From: an uncultured Acetatifactor sp.
GTDB lineage: Bacteria > Bacillota > Clostridia > Lachnospirales > Lachnospiraceae
Assembly (NCBI GenBank): GCA_910586435.1
Contig: CAJUGT010000022.1
Location: forward strand, 21,183-40,344
Direction of reading: 5' to 3'
Length of the DNA: 19,162 nucleotides
Shown: positions 6,528 to 13,391 of the stretch, one piece after another
Position numbering within the stretch: position 1 is the stretch's first letter
Layout of the letters: each line of letters opens with the position of its first letter
Position numbers and translations under genes: made by a program
The notes under the pieces: model-generated
Told to the model about the DNA's origin: nothing
What the model saw: only the letters and a program-made list of their open reading frames with translations
Databases searched by the model: none

Positions 6528-7889
6528 ATGAAGAAAAGGGCACATGTGTTGTCGATAATCCTGTACGGGCTGCTTTCCGGTATTACATTTGTTGGTTGTG
6601 CCGGAGTAGAGCTGTTGGATGAGATTCCCAGGGACTTTGCCCTGGTGAGAGAAGCGGGCGTTGCAAATGAGGAACCCGAAGGGCAGGACCTGGAACATGT
6701 GGAGGCCGTTGGGAAACAGGAGGCAGGGGAGGAGTATTCCTTTTTGATGGAGGAAGTGTTTCCTTTTGCGTATGAAAGTTTAAGTGAGAATGAGCAAATC
6801 TGGTACCGGGATATGGAACAGATTTTGGGCAGTTACGGCTCGGACGTGGAGTTGAAAACGGAAGGATTAAACGCAGGACTTGGGGAAGAGGATATTGATA
6901 AGATTTTCCAGTGTGTGATGTGCGATCATCCCGAATTATTTTATGTAGAAGGATATTCTTATACAAAATATATGCGGGGGGAACGTATTACATCCATTGC
7001 CTTTTCAGGAACGTATAATGTGGATTTGGATACGGCAGTGGGGCGTGAACAGGAGATTCAGAAGGCGGCAGGGGAGCTGCTTGCGGGTGTGGGAGAGGAT
7101 GCCTCAGACTATGATAAAGTAAAATATGTATATGAAACACTTATCCGCAATACGGATTATGATGCGGACAGTTCGGACAATCAAAATATTTATTCTGTAT
7201 TTGCCCGTCATTTGTCCGTATGTCAGGGATACGCCAAAGCGACGCAGTACCTGCTGAACAGATTGGGTGTGGAATGCACCCTGGTACAGGGGATGGTGCG
7301 GACGGGGGAGGGACATGCCTGGAATCTGGTCAAAGTGGACGGCGAGTATTATTATCTGGACACTACCTGGGGGGATGTGTCCTATCAGTCGGAAGAGGCA
7401 TATCCAGGAGACACAGGAGCGCCGACTCAAGAAGGGCGGAGCATGGATATGGAGAACGTATCCGGCAGAGAGGGACAGGCCATAACTTTGTCAGAAGACC
7501 AGAGAAATTTGACCTGGGACCATATGCCGGAGGTAAATTATGATTATTTGAATGTCACCACACAGGAGATTCTAAAGACCCATACCATAGGCGGCGGGAT
7601 ACCCATGCCCGTATGTACGGCTGTGGAGGCCAATTATTATAGAAGAGAAGGGGCGTTATTTGCTTCCTATGACAGGGAACAGATGCGCAATTTATTTGAT
7701 GAGGCAATGGAAACCGGGCAGAGGAATGTGACGGTCAAATGTGCTGACGCCGAATGTTTTGCCCAAGTATATGGAGCTTTGATTGACGGGCAGGAAATCT
7801 TTGCTTATTTAAAGGAAGGAACGGGCAGCGTGGCCTATGCGCAAAATGAGAACCAGTTTTCATTGACATTTTGGGTGACAAGTGAATAA
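6528..7889 (+). CDS. Transglutaminase-like superfamily protein, probable lipoprotein
   Basis: A 453-residue protein of unknown substrate. The N-terminus is a basic, hydrophobic signal sequence ending in FVGC, which reads as a slightly unusual lipobox with C23 or so as the lipidated cysteine, so it is probably anchored outside the membrane. An acidic linker and an alpha-helical region follow. The transglutaminase core has the expected triad: C232 in VCQGYA, H263 in EGHAWN and D278 in YYLDTTWGD. The C-terminal 150 residues carry no motif I recognise. The fold is shared by crosslinking enzymes, peptidases and inactive relatives, so the reaction cannot be named. ATG 6528 is chosen because GGGGA precedes it and it opens the signal peptide; an in-frame upstream start at 6501 would spoil it. 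Confidence 0.85.
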   Translation: MKKRAHVLSIILYGLLSGITFVGCAGVELLDEIPRDFALVREAGVANEEPEGQDLEHVEAVGKQEAGEEYSFLMEEVFPFAYESLSENEQIWYRDMEQILGSYGSDVELKTEGLNAGLGEEDIDKIFQCVMCDHPELFYVEGYSYTKYMRGERITSIAFSGTYNVDLDTAVGREQEIQKAAGELLAGVGEDASDYDKVKYVYETLIRNTDYDADSSDNQNIYSVFARHLSVCQGYAKATQYLLNRLGVECTLVQGMVRTGEGHAWNLVKVDGEYYYLDTTWGDVSYQSEEAYPGDTGAPTQEGRSMDMENVSGREGQAITLSEDQRNLTWDHMPEVNYDYLNVTTQEILKTHTIGGGIPMPVCTAVEANYYRREGALFASYDREQMRNLFDEAMETGQRNVTVKCADAECFAQVYGALIDGQEIFAYLKEGTGSVAYAQNENQFSLTFWVTSE

Positions 7890-7904
7890 GGGTTATGTTA
7901 TAAT
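7875..7904 (+). promoter_or_regulatory. Candidate promoter P1 for asp23 operon
   Basis: GTGACA (7875-7880), 18-base spacer, TATAAT (7899-7904) preceded by TG at the extended -10 position. It overlaps the end of the transglutaminase gene and could start the long asp23-nusB-xseA run. Confidence 0.6.
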
Positions 7905-7931
7905 GTTGACACAGAAGGGCATTGTGTCAAC
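7905..7931. promoter_or_regulatory. 9-bp dyad at the P1 start site
   Basis: GTTGACACA (7905-7913) and TGTGTCAAC (7923-7931) are perfect inverted repeats 9 bases apart, directly after the P1 -10 box. Position across the expected start site suggests an operator; no T-tract follows, so a terminator is unlikely. Confidence 0.55.
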
Positions 7932-7941
7932 TCTTGATTCC

Positions 7942-7961
7942 ATGTGCGCTGAAGCGCACAT
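7942..7961. promoter_or_regulatory. 8-bp dyad just upstream of P2
   Basis: ATGTGCGC-TGAA-GCGCACAT is a perfect stem with a tetraloop. It covers the region where the -35 of the downstream promoter P2 would be. It may be an operator or an mRNA hairpin in the P1 transcript. Confidence 0.55.
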
Positions 7962-7966
7962 AATTA

Positions 7967-7975
7967 TGGTATAAT
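7967..7975 (+). promoter_or_regulatory. Candidate extended -10 promoter P2 for asp23
   Basis: TGG-TATAAT is a consensus extended -10 element 31 bases before the asp23 ATG. No good -35 box is present at 16-18 bases, where the GCGCACAT dyad lies instead. Confidence 0.55.
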
Positions 7976-8005
7976 AAAACTATATTTTTAATCGGAGGTG
8001 TTTGA

Positions 8006-8380
8006 ATGGAGAGGGAAATGACCAAAAATGAGGTGGTATTGGCAGAGGAAAATGTGGGTGTGGTGCAGATTGCCGATGATGTGGTGGCAATGATAGCGTC
8101 CCTGGCCGCAACGGAAGTGGAAGGCGTCAATGCCATGGCAGGAAATATCACCAATGAGCTCATGTGTAAGGTGGGCGTGAAAAAGCTTACCAAAGGGGTC
8201 AGAGTCATGGTACAGGAGGGTAAGGTAAAGGTTGATTTGGCTGTGACCATGGAGTATGGTTATAATATTCCGGCAACTTGTAAACAGGTTCAGGCGAAAG
8301 TGAAAGCTGCAATTGAGAATATGACAGGTCTGACATGCAGCGATGTCAATATACGTATTGCAGGAGTAAGGGTAAGGTAG
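8006..8380 (+). CDS. Asp23/Gls24 family envelope stress response protein
   Basis: A 124-residue Asp23/Gls24 (DUF322) family protein. In Firmicutes members are small, abundant, often membrane-associated proteins linked to cell envelope stress; the exact role in Clostridia is not established. Family features: the N-terminal stretch GVVQIADDVVAMIASLAATEVEGV, here split as GVVQIADDVV and ASLAATEVEGV, a central VKVDLAVTMEYGYNIP strand, and a C-terminal V-N-I-R-I-A-G pattern. The start is fixed by GGAGGTG 5 bases before ATG 8006. It stands right before nusB, a common arrangement in Clostridia, with only 7 bases between them. Two promoters and two dyads lie directly upstream. Confidence 0.93.
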   Translation: MEREMTKNEVVLAEENVGVVQIADDVVAMIASLAATEVEGVNAMAGNITNELMCKVGVKKLTKGVRVMVQEGKVKVDLAVTMEYGYNIPATCKQVQAKVKAAIENMTGLTCSDVNIRIAGVRVR

Positions 8381-8387
8381 CACGGCA

Positions 8388-8798
8388 ATGGGACGACACG
8401 AGCAGAGAGAACAGATTTTCAGGCTATTGTTTCAGGTGGAATTTCATGCTTCAGAGGACATGCCCAGACAGATGAGGCTGTTTGTGGAAGACAGTCGGGA
8501 GATCAGGACGCAGCAGGAGGCAGATCTGATTGAGGCACGCTGCCAGGCAGTCAGGGATAAGATAACGGAAATAGACAAGCTGATTGATGACAACACAGAA
8601 GGCTGGAAGACCAACCGAATGGGTAAAGTGGAGTTGGCGGTGCTTCGCCTGGCTGTCTACGAAATCTGTTATGATGATGATATACCGGCAAGCGTAGCCA
8701 TTGATGAAGCGGTGGAAATCGCAAAGACATACGGACAGGAAAATGCCGGCGGTTTTGTAAACGCCATTCTTGGAAAAATAGTAAAGACAGGTGAGTAA
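8388..8798 (+). CDS. nusB: Transcription antitermination factor NusB
   Basis: RNA-binding all-helical protein that joins NusE (S10) on boxA RNA to prevent premature termination in rRNA operons. 136 residues, normal size. The N-terminus MGRHEQREQIFRLLFQ and the C-terminal block PASVAIDEAVEIAKTYG followed by GGFVNAILGKI are standard NusB signatures. It begins 7 bases after asp23 with only a weak Shine-Dalgarno sequence, which suggests coupling, and its last 8 bases overlap xseA. Confidence 0.96.
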   Translation: MGRHEQREQIFRLLFQVEFHASEDMPRQMRLFVEDSREIRTQQEADLIEARCQAVRDKITEIDKLIDDNTEGWKTNRMGKVELAVLRLAVYEICYDDDIPASVAIDEAVEIAKTYGQENAGGFVNAILGKIVKTGE

Positions 8799-10002
8799 GA
8801 TTCGGAACGTATATACGGTAGGGCAATTAAATTCCTATATCAAAAATATGTTTGCGCAGGACTACCTGCTGCGCAGCCTTTATATCAAAGGCGAGGTGAG
8901 CAATTGTAAATACCATTCCTCCGGACATATTTATTTTACATTGAAGGATGCTAAAGGGACCATAAACTGTGTCATGTTTGCGGGCAGTCGTAAAGGTCTC
9001 TCTTTTCGTATGTCCGAAGGACAACAGGTCATTGTGGGCGGTACGGTGGACGTGTATGAGAGGGATGGAAAATATCAGCTCTACGCAAGAGAGATATTTC
9101 TGGATGGAAACGGGCAGCTTTATGAGGAATATGAACGGCTGAAACGGGAACTGAGGGAACAGGGGATGTTTGCCCAGGAATATAAACAGCCCATACCAAG
9201 ATATATCAGAACCCTGGGGGTAGTGACAGCAGAGACAGGCGCGGCTGTCAGAGATGTCATCCGGATTGCCAATCGCAGGAACCCCTATGTGCAGGTGATT
9301 CTGTACCCGGCAATTGTGCAGGGGGATGCGGCGGCAGCCAGTATTGTAAAGGGAATCCGGGCGTTGGAGGCCCTGGGTGTGGATGTGATGATTGTGGGCA
9401 GGGGCGGAGGCTCCATAGAAGATTTGTGGGCTTTTAATGACAGGGAAGTTGCCCGTGTGGTGTTCGCGTGTAAGGTGCCGGTGATTTCTGCCGTAGGGCA
9501 TGAGACAGATACTACAATTATAGATTATGTTGCGGATTTGCGTGCGTCCACTCCATCTGCGGCGGCGGAGCTGGCAGTCACGGACGTCAGGGAGATTCTG
9601 GGGGAAGTGGCGGCATATCAGGATACATTGGAACAGTTCATGGAACGTGTTATTGAGAGAAAACGGGAACAAATGCGGCATCTGGAACTTGGACTGAAGG
9701 CGGTAAGTCCTGCGGGCAGGCTTCGGGAGAGGAAGATGATGGTGATAACCGCGGAGGAGCGCATACGGGAGCGCATGAATCGGGTGCTTCAGGCCAAGCG
9801 GCATGAACTGGCTATTTATATTGAGAAGATGAAAGGTCTTTCTCCTCTGGAAAAACTGAACCAGGGGTATTCTTATGTGGAAGATGGGGACGGGAACAAT
9901 ATCCGTTCCGTAGAACAGGTGAAAGTAGGGCAGTCAATAGGAATCAGGGTCAAAGACGGACAAATTCAGGCTACGGTGGAGAAAAAGAAATCTTTGCGAT
10001 AA
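8791..10002 (+). CDS. xseA: Exodeoxyribonuclease VII large subunit
   Basis: Catalytic subunit of exonuclease VII, which degrades single-stranded DNA in both directions and acts in mismatch repair and damage processing with XseB. 403 residues. An N-terminal OB-fold (about 5-100, with YTVGQLNSYIK and GEVSN..HSSGHIYFTLKD) is followed by the nuclease domain with VVTAETGAAVRD, VGRGGGSIEDLWAFN and ISAVGHETDTTI, then a long charged coiled-coil region and a short C-terminal segment (LNQGYSYVED) typical of the family. The start is a GTG at 8791 overlapping nusB by 8 bases; no strong ribosome binding site is visible, so coupling to nusB translation is likely. xseB follows after 33 bases. Confidence 0.96.
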   Translation: MSKIRNVYTVGQLNSYIKNMFAQDYLLRSLYIKGEVSNCKYHSSGHIYFTLKDAKGTINCVMFAGSRKGLSFRMSEGQQVIVGGTVDVYERDGKYQLYAREIFLDGNGQLYEEYERLKRELREQGMFAQEYKQPIPRYIRTLGVVTAETGAAVRDVIRIANRRNPYVQVILYPAIVQGDAAAASIVKGIRALEALGVDVMIVGRGGGSIEDLWAFNDREVARVVFACKVPVISAVGHETDTTIIDYVADLRASTPSAAAELAVTDVREILGEVAAYQDTLEQFMERVIERKREQMRHLELGLKAVSPAGRLRERKMMVITAEERIRERMNRVLQAKRHELAIYIEKMKGLSPLEKLNQGYSYVEDGDGNNIRSVEQVKVGQSIGIRVKDGQIQATVEKKKSLR

Positions 10003-10014
10003 TAATCCAGAGAT

Positions 10015-10031
10015 GGTACTGGAATAGGAGC
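10015..10031 (+). promoter_or_regulatory. Shared leader/RBS motif before xseB
   Basis: GGTACTGGAATAGGAGC is identical over 17 bases to the leader of tlyA (13367-13383), and its inner 13 bases match the spoIIIAE leader. AGGAG lies 5 bases before the xseB ATG, the same spacing as in spoIIIAE. Confidence 0.8.
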
Positions 10032-10035
10032 AATT

Positions 10036-10272
10036 ATGGGTGAGAAAAAGAAGACTCCCGGTTTGGAGGAAAATTTTGCCAGGCTGGAAGAATTGATTGG
10101 GAAGCTGGAAGAGGAGGACATTTCTCTGGAAGAGGCCTTTCAGACATATAGTGAGGGAATGGCAGTTTTAAAGAGATGCAATGTGCAGATTGACAGAGTG
10201 GAAAAGCAGGTACTTAAGCTCGGTGAAGAAGGACAATTGGAGGAATTTGAAGATGGAAGCGAAGGAATTTGA
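10036..10272 (+). CDS. xseB: Exodeoxyribonuclease VII small subunit
   Basis: Non-catalytic helical subunit of exonuclease VII that wraps the XseA coiled coil. 78 residues, normal length. Shows the family pattern FARLEELIGKLEEEDISLEE followed by AFQTYSEGMAVLKRCN, two helices forming a hairpin. The ATG at 10036 lies 5 bases after AGGAG of the shared leader. Its last 20 bases overlap the start of ispA, as is common in this cluster. Confidence 0.95.
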   Translation: MGEKKKTPGLEENFARLEELIGKLEEEDISLEEAFQTYSEGMAVLKRCNVQIDRVEKQVLKLGEEGQLEEFEDGSEGI

Positions 10273-11275
10273 AGGTGAGCTTAAGGAGAAGACAGTCTGG
10301 ATTGAGGGAGTAATAAGAGAATATCTGCCAAGGGAAGAGGGGCCTCAGAAGAGGATTATGGAAGCCATGAATTACAGCATGACGGCCGGGGGGAAACGTC
10401 TGAGACCATTGCTTTTGTGGGAAGTTTTCAATATGTGCGGTGGAAAGGAAGCTTCTTTGGCAAAGCCCTTTATGGCTGCCATTGAGATGATTCATAATTA
10501 TTCTCTGGTGCATGATGATCTTCCGGCCATGGACAATGATGAATTTCGCAGAGGAAGGGAGACAACATGGCGTGTCTATGGCAATGCCATGGGGGTTCTG
10601 GCAGGAGACGGACTGCTGAATTATGCTTTTGAGACAGCACTGCTGGCATTGGAATCCGCAGGTATTGGGAAGCAGAACAGCTGTGGAGAAGAGAAATTCT
10701 GCTGTCAGGGGGAACGGGAAGATTGTCAGGAGGAGTGTGTTTGCTGCCAGGGAGAGGAGGAGAAGGGGTTTTTGGCATCGGAGAGATTGGCCCAGGTATC
10801 CAAAGCGCTTATGGTGTTAGCCAGAAAAGCGGGAATTTATGGTATGATTGGGGGCCAGACCGTGGATATTCTCTCGGAAGGGGCTTTGAAGGAGCATGAA
10901 GAACAGATTCTTTTCATTCATGCCAATAAGACTGCGGCCTTGATACAGGCAGCCATGATGATGGGGGCAATTCTTGCCGGCGCATGTGAAGAGCAGGTAG
11001 ACAGGATTGAAAAGTGTGCGTATAACCTGGGAATTGCCTTTCAGATTCAGGATGATATCTTGGATGTCACAGGAGACAGCGGGAAGTTGGGGAAGCCAAC
11101 GGGCAGTGATGACAGAAATCACAAACAGACCTATGTGACATGGAAAGGTCTTGCGCAGGCAAAGGCAGATGTGGAGGAATTGTCACAGGAAGCGGTGGCC
11201 ATACTGGATGAGTTTACCGGTGAGCATGAATTTCTGAGGATGCTGATCCTGAATTTAATTCACAGGCAGGTATGA
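10253..11275 (+). CDS. ispA: Farnesyl diphosphate synthase (polyprenyl synthetase) with Cys-rich insert
   Basis: Makes geranyl/farnesyl diphosphate from IPP and DMAPP, supplying undecaprenyl carriers and other isoprenoids. 340 residues from ATG 10253 (GGAGGA 8 bases upstream), overlapping xseB by 20 bases. Motifs: GGKRLRP (46-52), first Asp-rich motif DDLPAMDND (88-96), GGQT (200-203) and second motif DDILD (267-271). The DDLPAMD form is the bacterial type. The usual length is about 290-300; the excess is a cysteine- and glutamate-rich insert at about residues 138-175, built from four 7-residue repeats (see 10679-10762) in the loop between the helix after the first Asp motif and the GGQ helix. 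All catalytic motifs are intact, so the enzyme is probably active. dxs, earlier in the same pathway, follows after a MITE. Confidence 0.95.
   Translation: MEAKEFEGELKEKTVWIEGVIREYLPREEGPQKRIMEAMNYSMTAGGKRLRPLLLWEVFNMCGGKEASLAKPFMAAIEMIHNYSLVHDDLPAMDNDEFRRGRETTWRVYGNAMGVLAGDGLLNYAFETALLALESAGIGKQNSCGEEKFCCQGEREDCQEECVCCQGEEEKGFLASERLAQVSKALMVLARKAGIYGMIGGQTVDILSEGALKEHEEQILFIHANKTAALIQAAMMMGAILAGACEEQVDRIEKCAYNLGIAFQIQDDILDVTGDSGKLGKPTGSDDRNHKQTYVTWKGLAQAKADVEELSQEAVAILDEFTGEHEFLRMLILNLIHRQV
10679..10762 (+). repeat. Four 21-bp tandem repeats inside ispA
   Basis: Units begin at 10679, 10700, 10721 and 10742 with a strict 21-base period. Each encodes seven residues of pattern x-C-x-x-E-x-x, so Cys falls at 144, 151, 158 and 165 and Glu at 147, 154, 161 and 168. 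Three more cysteines (150, 162, 164) vary between units. Units 2 and 4 are the most alike (CCQGE in both). Confidence 0.85.
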
Positions 11276-11317
11276 GTTGCGCGCGGCTTTTCCGGGCGAT
11301 TTGCCGGTAAGGAAGCT

Positions 11318-11483
11318 CTAGAGCGTGTTTGAAAATTCATTCCCGCCATCTGCACGCCCCATTTTGCGGTATATTTGGCCCTCATTCGGTCAACGTAGCC
11401 CACTACGCCTCCCTCATTCGGGTCCAATCTACCACAAATTGTGACGCACAGCTGTCAGAAAGCAATTTTCAAACACGCTCTAG
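11318..11483. mobile_element. MITE-like element with 20-bp perfect terminal inverted repeats
   Basis: CTAGAGCGTGTTTGAAAATT (11318-11337) is the exact reverse complement of 11464-11483. Taking the flanking TA (11319-11320 and 11481-11482) as a target duplication leaves a 160-bp element with 17-bp termini, the pattern of IS630/Tc1-mariner-type MITEs. The arms stay imperfectly complementary for another 44 bases (11334-11381 against 11420-11467; 33 of 48 positions pair), with an inner hairpin CGTAG-CCCA-CTACG (11394-11407). No transposase is encoded. It fills most of the 230-base ispA-dxs gap and ends 22 bases before the dxs start. I recall similar repeats in Lachnospiraceae but cannot name this family. 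Confidence 0.9.
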
Positions 11484-11505
11484 GAAAGAAAGGATATGGT
11501 GTGAG

Positions 11506-13365
11506 ATGTTTTTGGAGAATATAGGACAGGCAAATGATATTAAAAAGGTGAAGAGAGAGAATTGGAATGCGCTGGCACAGGAAATCAGGGATTTCCTCAT
11601 TAAGAAGATTAGTGTGAGCGGAGGGCATCTTGGCTCTAATCTTGGCGCGGTAGAACTCACCATGGCTTTGCATTTGGCCCTGAATTTACCTGAAGATAAA
11701 ATTATCTGGGATGTAGGGCATCAGTCTTATACTCATAAAATTCTCACCGGACGCAGGTGCGGTTTCGAGTCTTTGCGCCAGTTTCATGGCCTCAGCGGTT
11801 TTCCCAAGCGAAAAGAAAGTGAATGTGATGTTTTTGACACGGGGCACAGTTCTACCTCTATTTCCGCAGGTCTTGGGCTTGTGCGGGCAAGAGAACTCAC
11901 CGGAGGGAAAAGCACAATTGTGTCAGTTTTGGGGGATGGTTCCCTCACAGGGGGCATGGCCTATGAGGCATTGAACAATGCTTCCAAGCTGGAAACAAAT
12001 TTTATCATTATATTGAATGACAATAATATGTCTATTTCTGAGAACGTGGGAGGTGTGTCCAAATATCTGAATAATATCCGCACGGCATCAGGGTATCTGG
12101 ACTTGAAGCGGGGAATTTACAATGCGTTAATGGGTACCAGGCGGGGGGACAGCGCCATCAACAAGATTCGGAGGGCAAAGAGCAGCTTTAAGCAGCTGGT
12201 GATTCCGGGAATGTTCTTTGAGGATATGGGGATTACGTATTTGGGGCCTGTGGATGGTCATGATATTGGGGGAATGGTTTCGGTGATTAACGATGCGAAA
12301 CGGGTGGAGGGGCCGGTGCTGATTCATGTCCTGACCCAGAAAGGCAAGGGGTATCTGCCTGCGGAGAGGCATCCGGCCAGATTTCATGGGGCGGAACCTT
12401 TTGACATTGAAACGGGCATTCCTTCCCATCCCAGGACAGTGGCCAATTATACGGATATTTTTTCCACTGTCATGTGCAAATTAGGGCAGAGGGATGAGAA
12501 AATTGTGGCAATCACGGCCGCAATGCCGGATGGAACGGGATTAAAGCGCTTTCGCAATATGTATCCGGAGAGATTTTTTGATGTGGGGATTGCGGAGGAA
12601 CATGCGGTTACTTTTGCGGCGGGACTGGCAGTGGGGGGATTGAAACCCATAGTGGCGGTCTATTCTTCTTTTTTGCAGAGGGCCTATGATCAGATACTGC
12701 ATGACGTCTGTATTCAGAATCTGCCTGTGGTTTTTGCCATTGATCGGGCGGGATTGGTGGGCAGTGACGGTGAGACACATCAGGGAATTTTTGATTTTAC
12801 ATATCTGACAGGAATTCCCAACATGCATGTGTGTGCGCCGAAAAACAAATGGGAACTTTCGGATATGATGAAATTCGCGGTTGGACTTGGCGCCCCCATA
12901 GCCGTTCGTTATCCAAGGGGGACAGCATATGTGGGGCTGAAAGAGTATCGGGCGCCCATTGAATTGGGGCGTGGAGAGTGGATTTACAGGGAAGAGGGCA
13001 TCGCTTTGTTCGCAGTGGGTAGTATGGTAAAAATTGCGGAAACTGTGCGGGATTCGCTGAAAAAGAAGGGATATTCCGTAAGCCTGATCAATGCAAGATT
13101 TGTAAAGCCCATTGATGAGGATGCCGTGATGGAAGCCTGTGCCAATCATCCATTGATTGTCACCATGGAGGAGAATGTGGCCTGCGGGGGATACGGGGAG
13201 AAAGTACTGGCCTGCATGAACCGGAACCGTCTGAAGAATCTCTGTCTCAATATCCACATTCCCGATGCCTATGTGGAGCATGGAAATGTGGAACTTCTCA
13301 AGCAGGAGATTGGGCTGGATGCCGAGAGCATTGAGGAGAAGATTCTGAGAGAGCTGGGGAAGTGA
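11506..13365 (+). CDS. dxs: 1-deoxy-D-xylulose-5-phosphate synthase
   Basis: Thiamine-diphosphate enzyme joining pyruvate and glyceraldehyde 3-phosphate, the entry step of the MEP isoprenoid pathway; its product also feeds thiamine and pyridoxal synthesis. 619 residues from ATG 11506, the standard length. Motifs: GGHLGSNLG near the N-terminus, DVGHQSYTHKILTGR, the thiamine/Mg motif GDGSLTGG (143-150) with N171-D172-N173, and EEHAVTFAAGLA with the catalytic E365. An in-frame TTG at 11329 would add 59 residues, but these are MITE sequence and match nothing in the family, so that start is rejected. AAAGGA lies 11 bases upstream of 11506, a loose spacing. The gene may depend on read-through across the MITE. 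Confidence 0.96.
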   Translation: MFLENIGQANDIKKVKRENWNALAQEIRDFLIKKISVSGGHLGSNLGAVELTMALHLALNLPEDKIIWDVGHQSYTHKILTGRRCGFESLRQFHGLSGFPKRKESECDVFDTGHSSTSISAGLGLVRARELTGGKSTIVSVLGDGSLTGGMAYEALNNASKLETNFIIILNDNNMSISENVGGVSKYLNNIRTASGYLDLKRGIYNALMGTRRGDSAINKIRRAKSSFKQLVIPGMFFEDMGITYLGPVDGHDIGGMVSVINDAKRVEGPVLIHVLTQKGKGYLPAERHPARFHGAEPFDIETGIPSHPRTVANYTDIFSTVMCKLGQRDEKIVAITAAMPDGTGLKRFRNMYPERFFDVGIAEEHAVTFAAGLAVGGLKPIVAVYSSFLQRAYDQILHDVCIQNLPVVFAIDRAGLVGSDGETHQGIFDFTYLTGIPNMHVCAPKNKWELSDMMKFAVGLGAPIAVRYPRGTAYVGLKEYRAPIELGRGEWIYREEGIALFAVGSMVKIAETVRDSLKKKGYSVSLINARFVKPIDEDAVMEACANHPLIVTMEENVACGGYGEKVLACMNRNRLKNLCLNIHIPDAYVEHGNVELLKQEIGLDAESIEEKILRELGK

Positions 13366-13366
13366 G

Positions 13367-13383
13367 GGTACTGGAATAGGAGC
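13367..13383 (+). promoter_or_regulatory. Shared leader/RBS motif before tlyA
   Basis: GGTACTGGAATAGGAGC, identical over 17 bases to the xseB leader at 10015-10031. AGGAG (13378-13382) lies 9 bases before the tlyA ATG. Confidence 0.8.
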
Positions 13384-13391
13384 GCTTGTTT

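Noticed and set aside
5880..6698. A 272-codon minus-strand frame across prfC and the transglutaminase start
   Set aside because: Antisense to two real genes and their gap; composition typical of a complement-strand shadow.
7905..7961. Terminator after the transglutaminase gene
   Set aside because: Both dyads lack a following T-tract on either strand and sit among promoter elements, so operator or leader hairpins are more likely.
8827..9804. A 325-codon minus-strand frame opposite xseA
   Set aside because: Antisense shadow of a conserved gene, rich in His, Pro and Ile, with no family features or ribosome binding site.
11329..11505. 59-residue N-terminal extension of DXS from a TTG
   Set aside because: The extension is translated MITE sequence; the 619-residue form from 11506 matches the normal DXS N-terminus and length.
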